16,484 nt of DNA from Pleurotus ostreatus/Saccharomyces cerevisiae fusant (lineage: Eukaryota > Opisthokonta), in the NCBI GenBank assembly GCA_024196135.1, contig JAMQCK010000757.1, positions 1-16,484 on the forward strand, given 5' to 3'. Both the position numbers and the translations under genes were made by a program. This document shows positions 7,501 to 14,751 of this stretch, piece by piece. The notes beneath the pieces are model-generated. The model searched no databases. It was not told where the DNA came from and saw only the letters and a list, made by a program, of their open reading frames with translations. Every line of letters begins with the position of its first letter. The stretch's first letter is position 1.

Positions 7501-10107
7501 CGCTTGATGGACTACTTCAAGGAAACCGGCATCGCTGTTGAACAGTCCGCTCCCTACATCCACGAACAGAACGGCAAGGCCGAACGCTACGTCCGCACTC
7601 TTGAAGACACTACTAAGACTCTCCTCGCCGACTCCGGCCTTCCTCAGGCGTTCTGGTGGGACGCTTGGCTTTGCGCCCAGTACGTCCGAAATCGACTACC
7701 AACTACTACGCTCCCGTCCGGCATTACTCCGTACGAAGCCCGCACTGGAAAGAAGCCCGACGTCGCTCATCTCCGAGTCTTTGGATGTCGCATATTCGCT
7801 TTCTACCCGAAGGAACTGGAGGTTAAGGGTGGCCGGCGGATGTTTGAAGGAATATTTGTTGGATATGATGAACACCGCGTAGGATATTGGGTCCGCGACT
7901 CTGCGACGAGTCGCCGGATGTTTGTGCACACTGCCGTGTTCGACGAGAACACGCCAGGGAAGCTGCACCGACGCGGCGCGTTACCCGCTGAGCTGCCCCC
8001 TTCTGGGGGTGAGCTGGCGCCTACGCCCCCGTCGCTCCCGTCTGCGGTCCACGATCCTTCAACTGAAGGATCGTCTGCCGTGTCGGACGCCGCGCCTGGA
8101 GTCCTGCCTACCTCATCCCGAGGTGCGCTTGACTCACGCGAAGCTGGTCGACTGCGACCGAAAGCCTCTCTCCACCTCACGGAGAAAGGAAAATCATACG
8201 TTCAGAATCTCCGCGCCCGCACCTCACGACAAGTCGCCGGCGCCGCTGCTATTCAACACAATCATATCGCTCTTGCAGCCTTTTCCGGAGCCGACTTCTA
8301 TGACTTCGCCGGACTGAGCGACATCGACCACCTTCAATCTCTCACCGACCTGGGGGTGAGTCTGACCGACAACGAATCGGATCTCTACTACCAACATATC
8401 GCATTCGCCGCACCAATGCCATCCATATCTCCATCTTGGGACCCCAAGCGACCTCCGCGCACCTTCACGGAAGCAATGAATCGTCCGGACGCGAAGGTCT
8501 GGTGGGAAGCCTGCTGCCGCGAGGTCACCAGCATCAACGAGAAAGGCGTCTTCGAAGAAGCCGACCTGCCGAAGGACGCCCGCGCGCTACCGCTTCAATG
8601 GGTCTTCGCATGGAAAGCGGACCCGGTTACGGGTAATCCTTGCCATCTCGCGAAGGCTCGCATCGTCGCCGGCGGTAACTTCCAGCGTCCCGGAGAATAT
8701 GGCGATACTTACGCTCCCGTCGTCCGCACCACTAGCCTCAAAATCATCGCCGCATACATCAACTATCGAAGATGGTACCTGAAACAGTTCGACTTCTCCG
8801 TCGCTTTCCTCAACGGAATTCTCTCCCAACGCGTTTACTGCAAACAAATCCCTGGATTCCCACTGTACGACCTGTCGAAAGTCCTTCGCGCTCTACGCTC
8901 TATCTACGGTCTCAAGCAGTCTGCTCGCGCCTGGTATTCAGCTTTACGCGCTGCGCTCGAGGAGATCGGATTTACTGTCTGCGATGTCGACCAGGCAGTC
9001 TTCTTCGCGCGCTTCACGTCGTCACCCGACCCGAGCGTCCCGCTTGTAGACGGCACCCTCGAGATGATTATCGGCATCCACGTTGACGACGGGATTTGCG
9101 GTACCAACTCCGAGCCGTTTTACGACTGGCTCATTGCGCGCCTGCGTCAGTACTTCGAGCTGAAGGATCTCGGGAATATCGATGTCTTCCTCGGCATGAA
9201 ATTCCGACGCGACCTCACTGCGCGTAGGATGTGGATATCAATGGAGACCTTCATTGGCGACCTCCTCGAGTCCAACGGCATGATGGAATGTGCTGGGCAC
9301 GATGTTCCGCTTACCATGCAGCCGGCCGACGTGCGCCCGCAGCCTGACGCCTTCCCGCATCTCACGGACGAGCAAGTTCAGCGCGAATTCCAGTCGCTTA
9401 TCGGCTCTTTCAACTGGCTCGCCATCACCGGGCGCCCCGATCTCGCCTTTGTCGTCACCGCCTTGGGTCAGTTCAACGCGCGCCCGACTCGTGGTCACCT
9501 GATGCTGGCCAAGGGTGTACTTCGCTATCTCAAAAAGACGCGCTATCTCGCCCTCCAGTACGACGGCTTCAACCCCGCAACTGCGCCCGTCATCGACGCA
9601 TCTATCCCACCACCTGATTCCGCTCTTCGGACGACGGGACTCGGGTACAGCGACGCGGACTGGGCATCTGACCCCGCGACGAGGAAGAGTGTCTCCGGAT
9701 ATTCTATCTTCTTGTATGGCGGGCTGGTCTCCTGGTCCGCCGTCAAGCAGAAATGCGTCGCTCTGTCGTCAACGGAAGCGGAGTATGTAGCCATGACGCA
9801 CTTGCTACGCGAGTCGCTCTGGTTGCGCCTCTTCGCGCGCACACTGCGCCTCCCGCTACCGACGCCGTTCCCCCTTCGGGTGGATAACCGTAGCGCGCTC
9901 TGCCTCGCGGATGGAGAAGGGACTACGAGCCGCTCGAAGCACATCGATGTTAAGTTTCATTTTATTCGTACCTATATTGATGACGGCTCTTTTACGGCGT
10001 CTTGGATACCTACAGATGAGATGGTCGCTGATATTTTCACCAAACCCCTTCCTGCCATTACCCACCACAAGCACTGCAGATCCTTGGGTCTCGTGTCGCT
10101 TCGCTGA
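4537..10107 (+). CDS. Gag-Pol polyprotein of the copia retrotransposon, single intact ORF
   Basis: 1856 aa encoding particle protein and replication enzymes in one frame. Residues 1-305 are Pro/Ser-rich, with a duplicated YQGSSF motif. A Gag core spans about 305-540. A Pro/Gly/Arg-rich linker follows (about 545-640) with no CCHC zinc knuckle. Protease motif DTG is at 698-700. The integrase zinc site is H850, H855, C887, C890, and its catalytic triad D917, D980, E1016 has the usual 35-residue D-to-E gap. Reverse transcriptase runs from about 1350 to 1640, with Asp1419 in QFDFSVAFLNG, SIYGLKQ, and HVDD (1515-1518) where YVDD is more common. RNase H carries D1706, STEAEY (1745-1750), D1783 and D1804. 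The stop lies 8 bp before the right LTR. No frameshift separates Gag from Pol, so any excess of Gag would need splicing, internal termination or proteolysis. The ATG at 4537 is the first long-frame start after the leader. Confidence 0.96.
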   Translation: MNNPFFGRSEHGSPFPAAPPSYPTPISHPPRAISRAQPSDDFSHAFATAALAPASQPAAYVEPETTYVSSSMSLQHPSSLPPLPYGPSAYPSHHPSQSLSFATSTLPSVPAPYASDAGAHYFTRPDHVTAPYQGSSFQEPRAVPPHMRTQWPAYQGSSFTEPRASRPAGPRPLPQIPVHTRSPATAGPRVPIATSVPHSSLPNLSAYRPSWPILPPGTLPTSSTYPQTSMPPQVPYSQMPHSGSIPGIYAAPAALSMPAAPRGYDPSGLVVYDPSTIHPDHPYHDRFSPYSVYVAYAGPPPKAPTFSGISEVPWLTERGAFAEWHKKIMHVINSAGPTLTRHLITKVPAYDPINGPPTAHTVPLYPPSIRTNEDVAVASNWWQADSAILGCLNSRIAPSLSFNPPPDGPDGRLTARAFLAEIHSWFGSGDIFTVEELIEQLHLIAPRSTSGSDMLLFMDQFRRGLDAINEAAAGHPELFTDVRMNFALLKKLPDVGQWSGLIGLLRTGIDTRQPVPAAVIFTEARKIVQARRVPIPNSNRRQPFVPRAPAPAAAPAAPPPRPPPVAPPASIGPYRAAPPPPGGRAGPSGGGRPPAERSGGGRPQPVAAFVADSSGAGPPPTAPAYIPIPTAPPMPSGVDSASGPVDEYEQFTAFSTYSLCAFSALAENAPSLSGEISSLSPASSSARSFADDHPGMLDTGCTKHIFRSRADFDTYEDIPPLEVQTASQTGLPIVGRGTILARVLALDGNWYPIVWRDVFLAPSCPVNLISVGQMCEKGVSCDWGVNTVLTIPLARGLPPIRVAAVARGRLQFLRMEIVRSTPSISRELMPPIDFVAPVFAKATLDYELWHRRFTHAGWDYCKRMLSSSQTYATGITCVGSHSSSPRCTGCLLGKQARPPFAEPGNRADDLNELLHMDTCGPFPVASFERFIHAWVVVDDKSNWGESRGLRQKSDVFTAMVEIVAAWERQVDLPVRRVRCDGALEFIAGRLMDYFKETGIAVEQSAPYIHEQNGKAERYVRTLEDTTKTLLADSGLPQAFWWDAWLCAQYVRNRLPTTTLPSGITPYEARTGKKPDVAHLRVFGCRIFAFYPKELEVKGGRRMFEGIFVGYDEHRVGYWVRDSATSRRMFVHTAVFDENTPGKLHRRGALPAELPPSGGELAPTPPSLPSAVHDPSTEGSSAVSDAAPGVLPTSSRGALDSREAGRLRPKASLHLTEKGKSYVQNLRARTSRQVAGAAAIQHNHIALAAFSGADFYDFAGLSDIDHLQSLTDLGVSLTDNESDLYYQHIAFAAPMPSISPSWDPKRPPRTFTEAMNRPDAKVWWEACCREVTSINEKGVFEEADLPKDARALPLQWVFAWKADPVTGNPCHLAKARIVAGGNFQRPGEYGDTYAPVVRTTSLKIIAAYINYRRWYLKQFDFSVAFLNGILSQRVYCKQIPGFPLYDLSKVLRALRSIYGLKQSARAWYSALRAALEEIGFTVCDVDQAVFFARFTSSPDPSVPLVDGTLEMIIGIHVDDGICGTNSEPFYDWLIARLRQYFELKDLGNIDVFLGMKFRRDLTARRMWISMETFIGDLLESNGMMECAGHDVPLTMQPADVRPQPDAFPHLTDEQVQREFQSLIGSFNWLAITGRPDLAFVVTALGQFNARPTRGHLMLAKGVLRYLKKTRYLALQYDGFNPATAPVIDASIPPPDSALRTTGLGYSDADWASDPATRKSVSGYSIFLYGGLVSWSAVKQKCVALSSTEAEYVAMTHLLRESLWLRLFARTLRLPLPTPFPLRVDNRSALCLADGEGTTSRSKHIDVKFHFIRTYIDDGSFTASWIPTDEMVADIFTKPLPAITHHKHCRSLGLVSLR
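6178..6360 (+). other. Pro/Gly/Arg-rich linker at the usual zinc-knuckle position of Gag
   Basis: This part of the ORF encodes Ala/Pro-rich sequence followed by three GGR motifs (GGRAGPSGGGRPP and SGGGRPQP). Only two cysteines occur before the protease, so no CCHC knuckle can be formed. Glycine-arginine motifs often bind RNA, which suggests a substitute nucleocapsid function. Confidence 0.6.
8051..8074. repeat. Perfect 24-bp inverted repeat in the integrase-RT spacer
   Basis: The arms ACGATCCTTCA and TGAAGGATCGT flank the two bases AC. The repeat lies in the low-complexity spacer between integrase and reverse transcriptase. A weaker hairpin with CCCCC and GGGGG arms lies at about 7996-8009. 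Confidence 0.8.
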
Positions 10108-10115
10108 TGGGGGTG
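10106..10115 (+). other. Putative polypurine tract for plus-strand priming
   Basis: GATGGGGGTG lies directly before the right LTR and overlaps the Gag-Pol stop codon. It is short and broken by two T residues, but it is the only purine-rich stretch at the expected place. Confidence 0.6.
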
Positions 10116-10366
10116 TGCTGAACCACATGGATGTCGCATGACCCCACGTGATCCATTTCCGGACTATATATACGATCCGTACATATCGATCACCTCAGTC
10201 GTTTGCCTCTTACCCCGACGACTGAGGTGAGTACCTACCTTACGCATACATACGCCTTACTCACTGGAGCAGACCCTCCGTCCTCCAGGTGATTTATACA
10301 GTCGTTTGCCTCTTACCCCGACGACTGAGACCCTCCGTCCTCCAGACCCAGTGAGCAGATTCAGCA
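10116..10366 (+). repeat. Right LTR (251 bp)
   Basis: Identical over its full length to 4196-4446, with the same TGCTGAA...TTCAGCA ends, TATA box (10165-10172), hairpin and intron-like segment (10227-10272). Its promoter points toward the 3' end of the minus-strand gene ending at 10610. Confidence 0.97.
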
Positions 10367-10371
10367 GATTC
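10367..10371. repeat. Target-site duplication, right copy (GATTC)
   Basis: Exact copy of 4191-4195, directly outside the right LTR. Confidence 0.95.
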
Positions 10372-10609
10372 ATGCGCTGCGATCGACAGTCCATTGTTTG
10401 ACACGATAAAAGAAATTGCAATATACACTTTATACACACATGAAGGAGCGTAGTGAGAGTGAGATATACCGATGCAAATAGTCCCAAGAAAACACGATAG
10501 CAAAATTCGGGTCGACAGTCCTCTCTTCGTATCCCCGTCACTTCGATTCCTCCTGACTCCGCATCCTCCCGACTTGGCATCCTCGTCCTTCACTTTGGTG
10601 GCATCCTCC
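10372..10609. other. Intergenic sequence between the retrotransposon and membrane gene 1
   Basis: These 238 bp are the old convergent spacer and probably hold the 3' UTR of the minus-strand gene. The part near 10395-10450 is AT-rich, which would suit polyadenylation on the minus strand. No gene is seen. The end nearest the gene is occupied by the 16-20-bp repeat array. Confidence 0.5.
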
Positions 10610-10628
10610 TCACTTCGTATCCTCCTTA
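10525..10628. repeat. Degenerate minisatellite of six 16-20-bp units over a stop codon
   Basis: Units at 10525-10540, 10541-10556, 10557-10572, 10573-10592, 10593-10612 and 10613-10628 resemble CTTCGTATCCTCCTTA. Lengths are 16, 16, 16, 20, 20 and 16. The stop codon of the minus-strand membrane gene (10610-10612) lies in the fifth unit. Confidence 0.75.
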
Positions 10629-12024
10629 CTGCCCGCCCTCGGAAGCTGTATCTCAGCTTCGTATGGTCCCCCTTCTGCCTGAGTCTCCTCGTGCGCGGAG
10701 CCCGAAGAGTCTACTGGCGGTGCGAATTGCACGCTGATGCGCCATTCCGTGGGTGTGGCCCAGGTCATGGATGGTCCTCCGGCTCCTGCTGGACCGGATT
10801 TCATTCCAGCGACGCGGACGGAGATCATCAGGAGTACGATTCCTGAGGCATGTCTGAGCAAGAAACGAAAGACGCTGCGCCCTGAGCTTACCTATAACGG
10901 ACGATAGGATGAGCTGCCTGCGGAGAGGCTAAGTATGAGTGGAGGCGATTGGATGAAAGATTGCATACATATAAATCAGTCCCGGATGCTTAAGGTGATA
11001 GAAGACGGTGTAGAGGACGAGTGCCGCCAGATAAACGGCAGCGGACTCTGATATAATATACGCTATGCGTATGAGGGCACCGTTTCGCTTGGAGAAGCGA
11101 TGCAGATTCGCCCGGGAGGATTCCGAATGCTGCATCCCAAGGCGATAGACGACGAGTCCTGTTGTAAGAATGTTCTGTGCGACGGCCAGGGAGAGCGACG
11201 CGCGGACCTGTTCGGTGTCACAATACGACACCGAAGAGGTGAATAGTAACACTGAAGAGCGATGGAATCACTTCGTTCACGGCAACGTCGGATGACGCTT
11301 ACGCACCGAAGTTCGCTAAGAACATAAGCCAAGGGAGAGCGGATACACGCCAGTCCCCGTTCCATACCGTGTGAGTCCTGTATACCTACGTGAAGGCGTC
11401 AGTGCGATACGAGGCAAGTGTCGTACAGCTTCCTGGACGTACGGTGAGGAAATCCCCCAGTACCACCTGAGCAAAGGTCATCAAAGACGCTGCAAATTCG
11501 GCTTCCTTGCCGGCGGATGCATCCGGGTGGCCATCGATGGCCTTCAACTTGCCCAAGGTTTTGAAGATGGAGAGGACTATCGGGCTTCTCAGTCATGTCA
11601 AACACGGTGAGCAACGTGAAGTACGCACTAGAGCAAGCAGTTCCGTTCAGATACATCAAGATCGTGACGACGAAGTGAACCTTGAAGAAGCAGGGGTTTC
11701 CTTCAGTTGATGTTTAGATCGCGGAGGCAAACACTTACCCTGCCTGATAGGACCTTGCCTATCCCATACTCATACCTCGCCATCATGTACTGAATAAACA
11801 AAGCAGTGTAGATTCCTGAAGGAGGGCTCGGTTAGCTACTCTCGAAGACGACTGCGGAGTTTCCGGACCATAGAAGGCGGCCTACGGGGTCGCGAATCAG
11901 CAAAAATTGCGCACTCGAGCACGACCGAAGACTCGAACTCGCTTACCTCTATCCAACTTGCGAGCAGCAGCGTCGCAGCAGGCGTAACGGTCCCACCCCC
12001 ACCGGCGCCTGAGAGGGCGGCCAT
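10610..12024 (-). CDS. Multi-pass membrane protein, tandem paralog 1
   Basis: Exons on the minus strand: 12024-11947, 11881-11869, 11815-11739, 11680-11629, 11576-11443, 11385-11307, 11251-10969, 10917-10892, 10842-10610. The 975 nt give 324 aa. The start follows AACCACC, the same context as the paralog at 13925. Hydrophobic segments cover about residues 17-42, 57-75, 105-125, 130-150, 160-180, 208-232 and 238-260, so about seven membrane spans. A polar Ser/Glu-rich tail from residue 260 is probably cytosolic. Features include the VYRTHTVW and VVYRLGMQH segments and the helix IRIAYIISESAAVYL. From memory this matches a large agaricomycete family of seven-span proteins with no known function, in which such genes are often clustered. 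All eight introns match those of the paralog; intron 2 (11816-11868) starts GTCCGG. The protein ends at KEDTK inside a minisatellite, shorter than its paralog's tail. Confidence 0.82.
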
Positions 12025-12493
12025 GGTGGTTACGCACAAGAACTGCTGCAGACTTAGATCAGGGGTTCATGCTTGCCCCCAGACCGTCAAGCATGGCGTG
12101 GCGTTGATGGGGTAATGATCTGTGATCTTGAGAAGCCTATCATCACAAGTCAAGTGAAGAGAAGACCGTGAAGACGCAACTTCTGAGGCAGGTAGACTCG
12201 CATAAGAAAAGGCACGTACTTGAGCTGGGCTGCTATGAATGACTGCTTATGGGGGAAAGGACCGGTCGAGGGGATGTTGACTGTCCCCTTGCTTCAGCGG
12301 GCGTGCAGGCGCAAGGTCGCTGCCGTAACGCCGTCGCCGAGTAGGCCGCTATGGTCTGGTGTTCCCCCGTTGCGAGAAGGATGCGCAGCCGCACTGGACG
12401 CAACACAGCTGGGGCTTCCAACGAATATATACGGCCATGATAGGACCGTGGTGGTAGTAAAAATACATGCATGTCCGAAAGCGGTCCGGCTGC
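12025..12493. other. Spacer between the two membrane protein paralogs
   Basis: These 469 bp should hold the 3' UTR of paralog 2 and the promoter of paralog 1, both on the minus strand. ORFs here overlap one another in several frames, lack splice-supported extensions and resemble no family I know, so I call no gene. No clear TATA box or repeat is seen. Confidence 0.5.
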
Positions 12494-13925
12494 TCACCGT
12501 ATCCCAGTGGCAGACGGCGGGCTTATGGGTGAGCTCCTCTTGCTGTCCTCCTTGGTATTGAAGCTGGGGTGCTGCATCTCTATGCATCGTTCGCCCTCCT
12601 CGTCCACCGTCTCCTCATGTGCTGATCTTGAGTCGGCGGCGGCTGGCGCGAACTGCACGCTTATGCGCCATTCGGAAGGCGGTTGCCAGGTCATGGAGGG
12701 TCCACCGGCAGAGCCGGTCTTCATGCCTGCGAATCGAACGGATATCGCGAGAAGGACAATGCCTACAAAGCGTCGAGTCAGTCTGGAAGGTCAGTGAGGA
12801 AATTTATCCCTACCTGCTACCGACGAGAGCATGACCTGCCTGCGCAAAAGGTCAATAAGAGACAGCAGAAAAAGGTGGACGGACGTACAGATAAATTACG
12901 GCGGAGTGCTTGAGCTGGAAAAGGATTGTGTAAATAACGAGCACGACGAGGTACATCGCCGCAGACTCTGAAATTATGTAGGCCATGCGAATGAGGGTGC
13001 CGCTTTGTCGCGAGAAACGATGCAATCCCGCCCGAGAGGACTCGGTGTGTTGTGATACGAGGCGGTAGACGAGGAGCCCGCTGGTGATTACGTTTTGTGC
13101 GACGGCGAGAAAGAGAGCGGCGCTGACTTGGCGAGTGTCTTGGGACGTTGCCGCGGTGAAGAGCAAAACTAGGTTTTACTTTGATTAGTCGATGTCTCCG
13201 GCAAGTGAGAGGCGGCACGTACTGAAGGCTGCAAGTAAAGTGAGCCATGGCACGGCGGTGACTCGCCAGTCGTGATCCCAGACAAGGTGGGCTCTGTATA
13301 CCTAGAAAATATTCATGAGTTATCGAGACGCGAACAAATGACGAGTTGCGCCAACGCACGATGAGAAGGTCCCCCAGCCACAGCTGAATGTACGTCAGGA
13401 TTCCCGCTGCAAGAGACGCCTTCCCGGTTGCGGGCGTGACGGTATGGACAGCCTCAAAATTGGTGAGGGTCGTGTTGACATAAACGGAAAGCGCTAGAAG
13501 CACACAGCGTAAGAAAAATCGATGCACGAGCGCATAAGCATGACAACTCACCCGAATATGCGGTCCCGTTGATGTACATGAGGACTGTAACAACGAAGTA
13601 CACCTGTGAAGGTCGAGCCTATCAGGAAATGCTTTCGTTGAGGCTCGCGCAAGTGCCTCACCTTGCCTGGAACCGCCGATCCGATGCCATACTCGAACCG
13701 ATTGATGATGTACTGGAAGAATAAAGCCGTATATATACCTGGATGCATATATGAGTCTACGGCCCTCCAGGCAGGGAGCCGCGTGCCGTAGAAAGCAGCC
13801 TAAAATCCCGATCAGCCACAGTGCACCGATAGCGTATGCGATGAGCTCACCTCTATCCAATTCGTCATGGCCAGAGCTACCGGAGGGATGGGGGCGCCCT
13901 CACCATTGTCTGGCCAGACAGTCAT
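12494..13925 (-). CDS. Multi-pass membrane protein, tandem paralog 2
   Basis: Exons on the minus strand: 13925-13851, 13799-13787, 13738-13662, 13603-13552, 13493-13360, 13301-13223, 13168-12889, 12839-12814, 12762-12494. The 1005 nt give 334 aa. The second to sixth exons and the eighth have exactly the same lengths as in paralog 1 (13, 77, 52, 134, 79, 26), which shows a tandem duplication with introns kept. The topology is the same, about seven spans, with VYRAHLVWDHDW, LLVYRLVSQH and IRMAYIISESAAMYL conserved and a longer polar tail. The second intron (13739-13786) has a GC instead of GT donor. It is 48 nt long and has no in-frame stop, so it may instead be kept as 16 extra residues (then 350 aa). 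Function unknown. Confidence 0.82.
13739..13786 (-). other. GC-AG intron or in-frame 48-nt coding insert in paralog 2
   Basis: Read on the minus strand, the segment begins GCACGC and ends CCAG. It sits exactly where paralog 1 has a 53-nt GT-AG intron. Removing it restores the shared AAFYGIYTALF segment. Keeping it adds 16 residues without a stop. Confidence 0.6.
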
Positions 13926-14325
13926 GGTGGTTGAGAAAAGAGGACGCAGCCTATGAACCGCACATGGCGCGCGACGAGCGACGAGGACTCAGAAGCAGAG
14001 GTGTGATGGCGGATGTGATATATGGGCGCTTGAAGCCGCCGGGTCGTCGTACCGACAACTGTGCAGGGTCTCCAGGAGCAGCGACATCAGAAATTCGGAA
14101 TGGAAAAGCCGGCGGTAGTGGCAGTGTCCCCTTGGGTCGCCTAAAAGTCGAACAATGGACCTCCGCCGTCCCCCCTCCCAAAAAGCAGGAAAATAGACTG
14201 TGGGATCCTCGATGGCGTTGCCCAACAGCTAGCAGGAAAGATAAGGGATCGTGGGCACGACCACACTCACGATCAACACGGGAGCTCCCAAGCTTACACG
14301 ACTTCCGTGTACGCACACACGTGGA
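13926..14325. other. Upstream region of membrane paralog 2
   Basis: These 400 bp presumably hold its promoter on the minus strand and perhaps the promoter of the small plus-strand candidate at 14326. A 180-codon minus-strand ORF (13951-14493) passes through it but has a repetitive basic composition, no recognisable domain and no splice-supported continuation. I see no RNA gene. Confidence 0.45.
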
Positions 14326-14751
14326 ATGACCTTCGCTCTTCCAATCGGAGGTAAGTTGAGCATCCAATGAGCGCCCTCGCCACCCGACTGGTGTTGCCAG
14401 GACCTCGCTTGAGGAATTTAATTTCCCTCGCCGTTCCGCATGGCTTGAGGAGCGAGCTCCAACCTGGCAAACGTCATACGCGAGTAGCTGCAAAGATCAA
14501 GCACCTCCAAGCTTCAGCCGCCGCGAAAGAGCATACCAAGGGGCGGTCACTTGCCGACAACGGCGTCCCAAGTGCGTCGGAAGAGGAAAGGAAGGTCAGC
14601 CCGGAGCAACTTCTGCCTGAAGTGCGAGGTGGCCCATACTTGGGATCAAAGGGTATGTATATTGCTGGGTAACCTGGGGAGCGGGAGGAGCCAGTGTTAT
14701 GGTACAGTAGATGGTATCCTTCATGTCCGTTGGCCCTCTGCTCGTCTGTGA
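14326..14751 (+). CDS. Candidate small gene, three exons, unknown protein
   Basis: Proposed exons: 14326-14350, 14401-14652, 14708-14751, giving 106 aa. An ATG opens MTFALPIG, then an intron with GTAAGT and TTGCCAG (50 nt) leads in phase into an 84-codon open stretch with codon use like real genes. A second possible intron (14653-14707) has GTATGT and GTACAG. Without it the protein would end at 14672 after GMYIAG. The product is basic (for example KRHTRVAAKIKH), with no domain I recognise. The N-terminus could be a mitochondrial presequence, but that is weak. The gene would run convergent to VPS41 and overlap its last exon by 31 bp. Support is only the frame and splice signals, so this may be chance. 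Confidence 0.35.

Larger units (their letters stand above)
4196..10366 (+). mobile_element. Complete Ty1/copia (Pseudoviridae-type) LTR retrotransposon
   Basis: The 6171-bp element has 251-bp LTRs at both ends that I compared base by base and found identical. It carries a primer-binding site at 4447-4458, one uninterrupted Gag-Pol ORF (4537-10107) in the copia domain order protease, integrase, reverse transcriptase, RNase H, a short G-rich tract before the right LTR, and a perfect GATTC target duplication. Identical LTRs and an unbroken ORF imply a very recent insertion and probable autonomy. It sits in the same orientation as the upstream glycosylase gene and points into the 3' end of a minus-strand membrane protein gene. 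Removing it and one GATTC would leave about 259 bp between the two convergent stop codons. Base composition resembles the host genes, so nothing suggests recent horizontal transfer. Confidence 0.97.

Noticed and set aside
10294..10593. Minus-strand ORF running from the right LTR into the minisatellite
   Set aside because: It starts in simple repeats, ends in the LTR and has no family resemblance.
12220..12561. 113-codon plus-strand ORF between the membrane genes
   Set aside because: It overlaps the 3' end of paralog 2 and has no splice or domain support.
13951..14493. 180-codon ORF on the minus strand
   Set aside because: No domain, no splice-supported extension, biased basic and Ser/Arg composition typical of GC-rich shadow frames, and it conflicts with the candidate gene on the other strand.
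14551..14751. CLKC motif in a basic plus-strand frame, resembling a small zinc-binding ribosomal protein such as bL32m
   Set aside because: The frame has no ATG start, the cysteine spacing does not fit, and a better-phased frame crosses the same bases.
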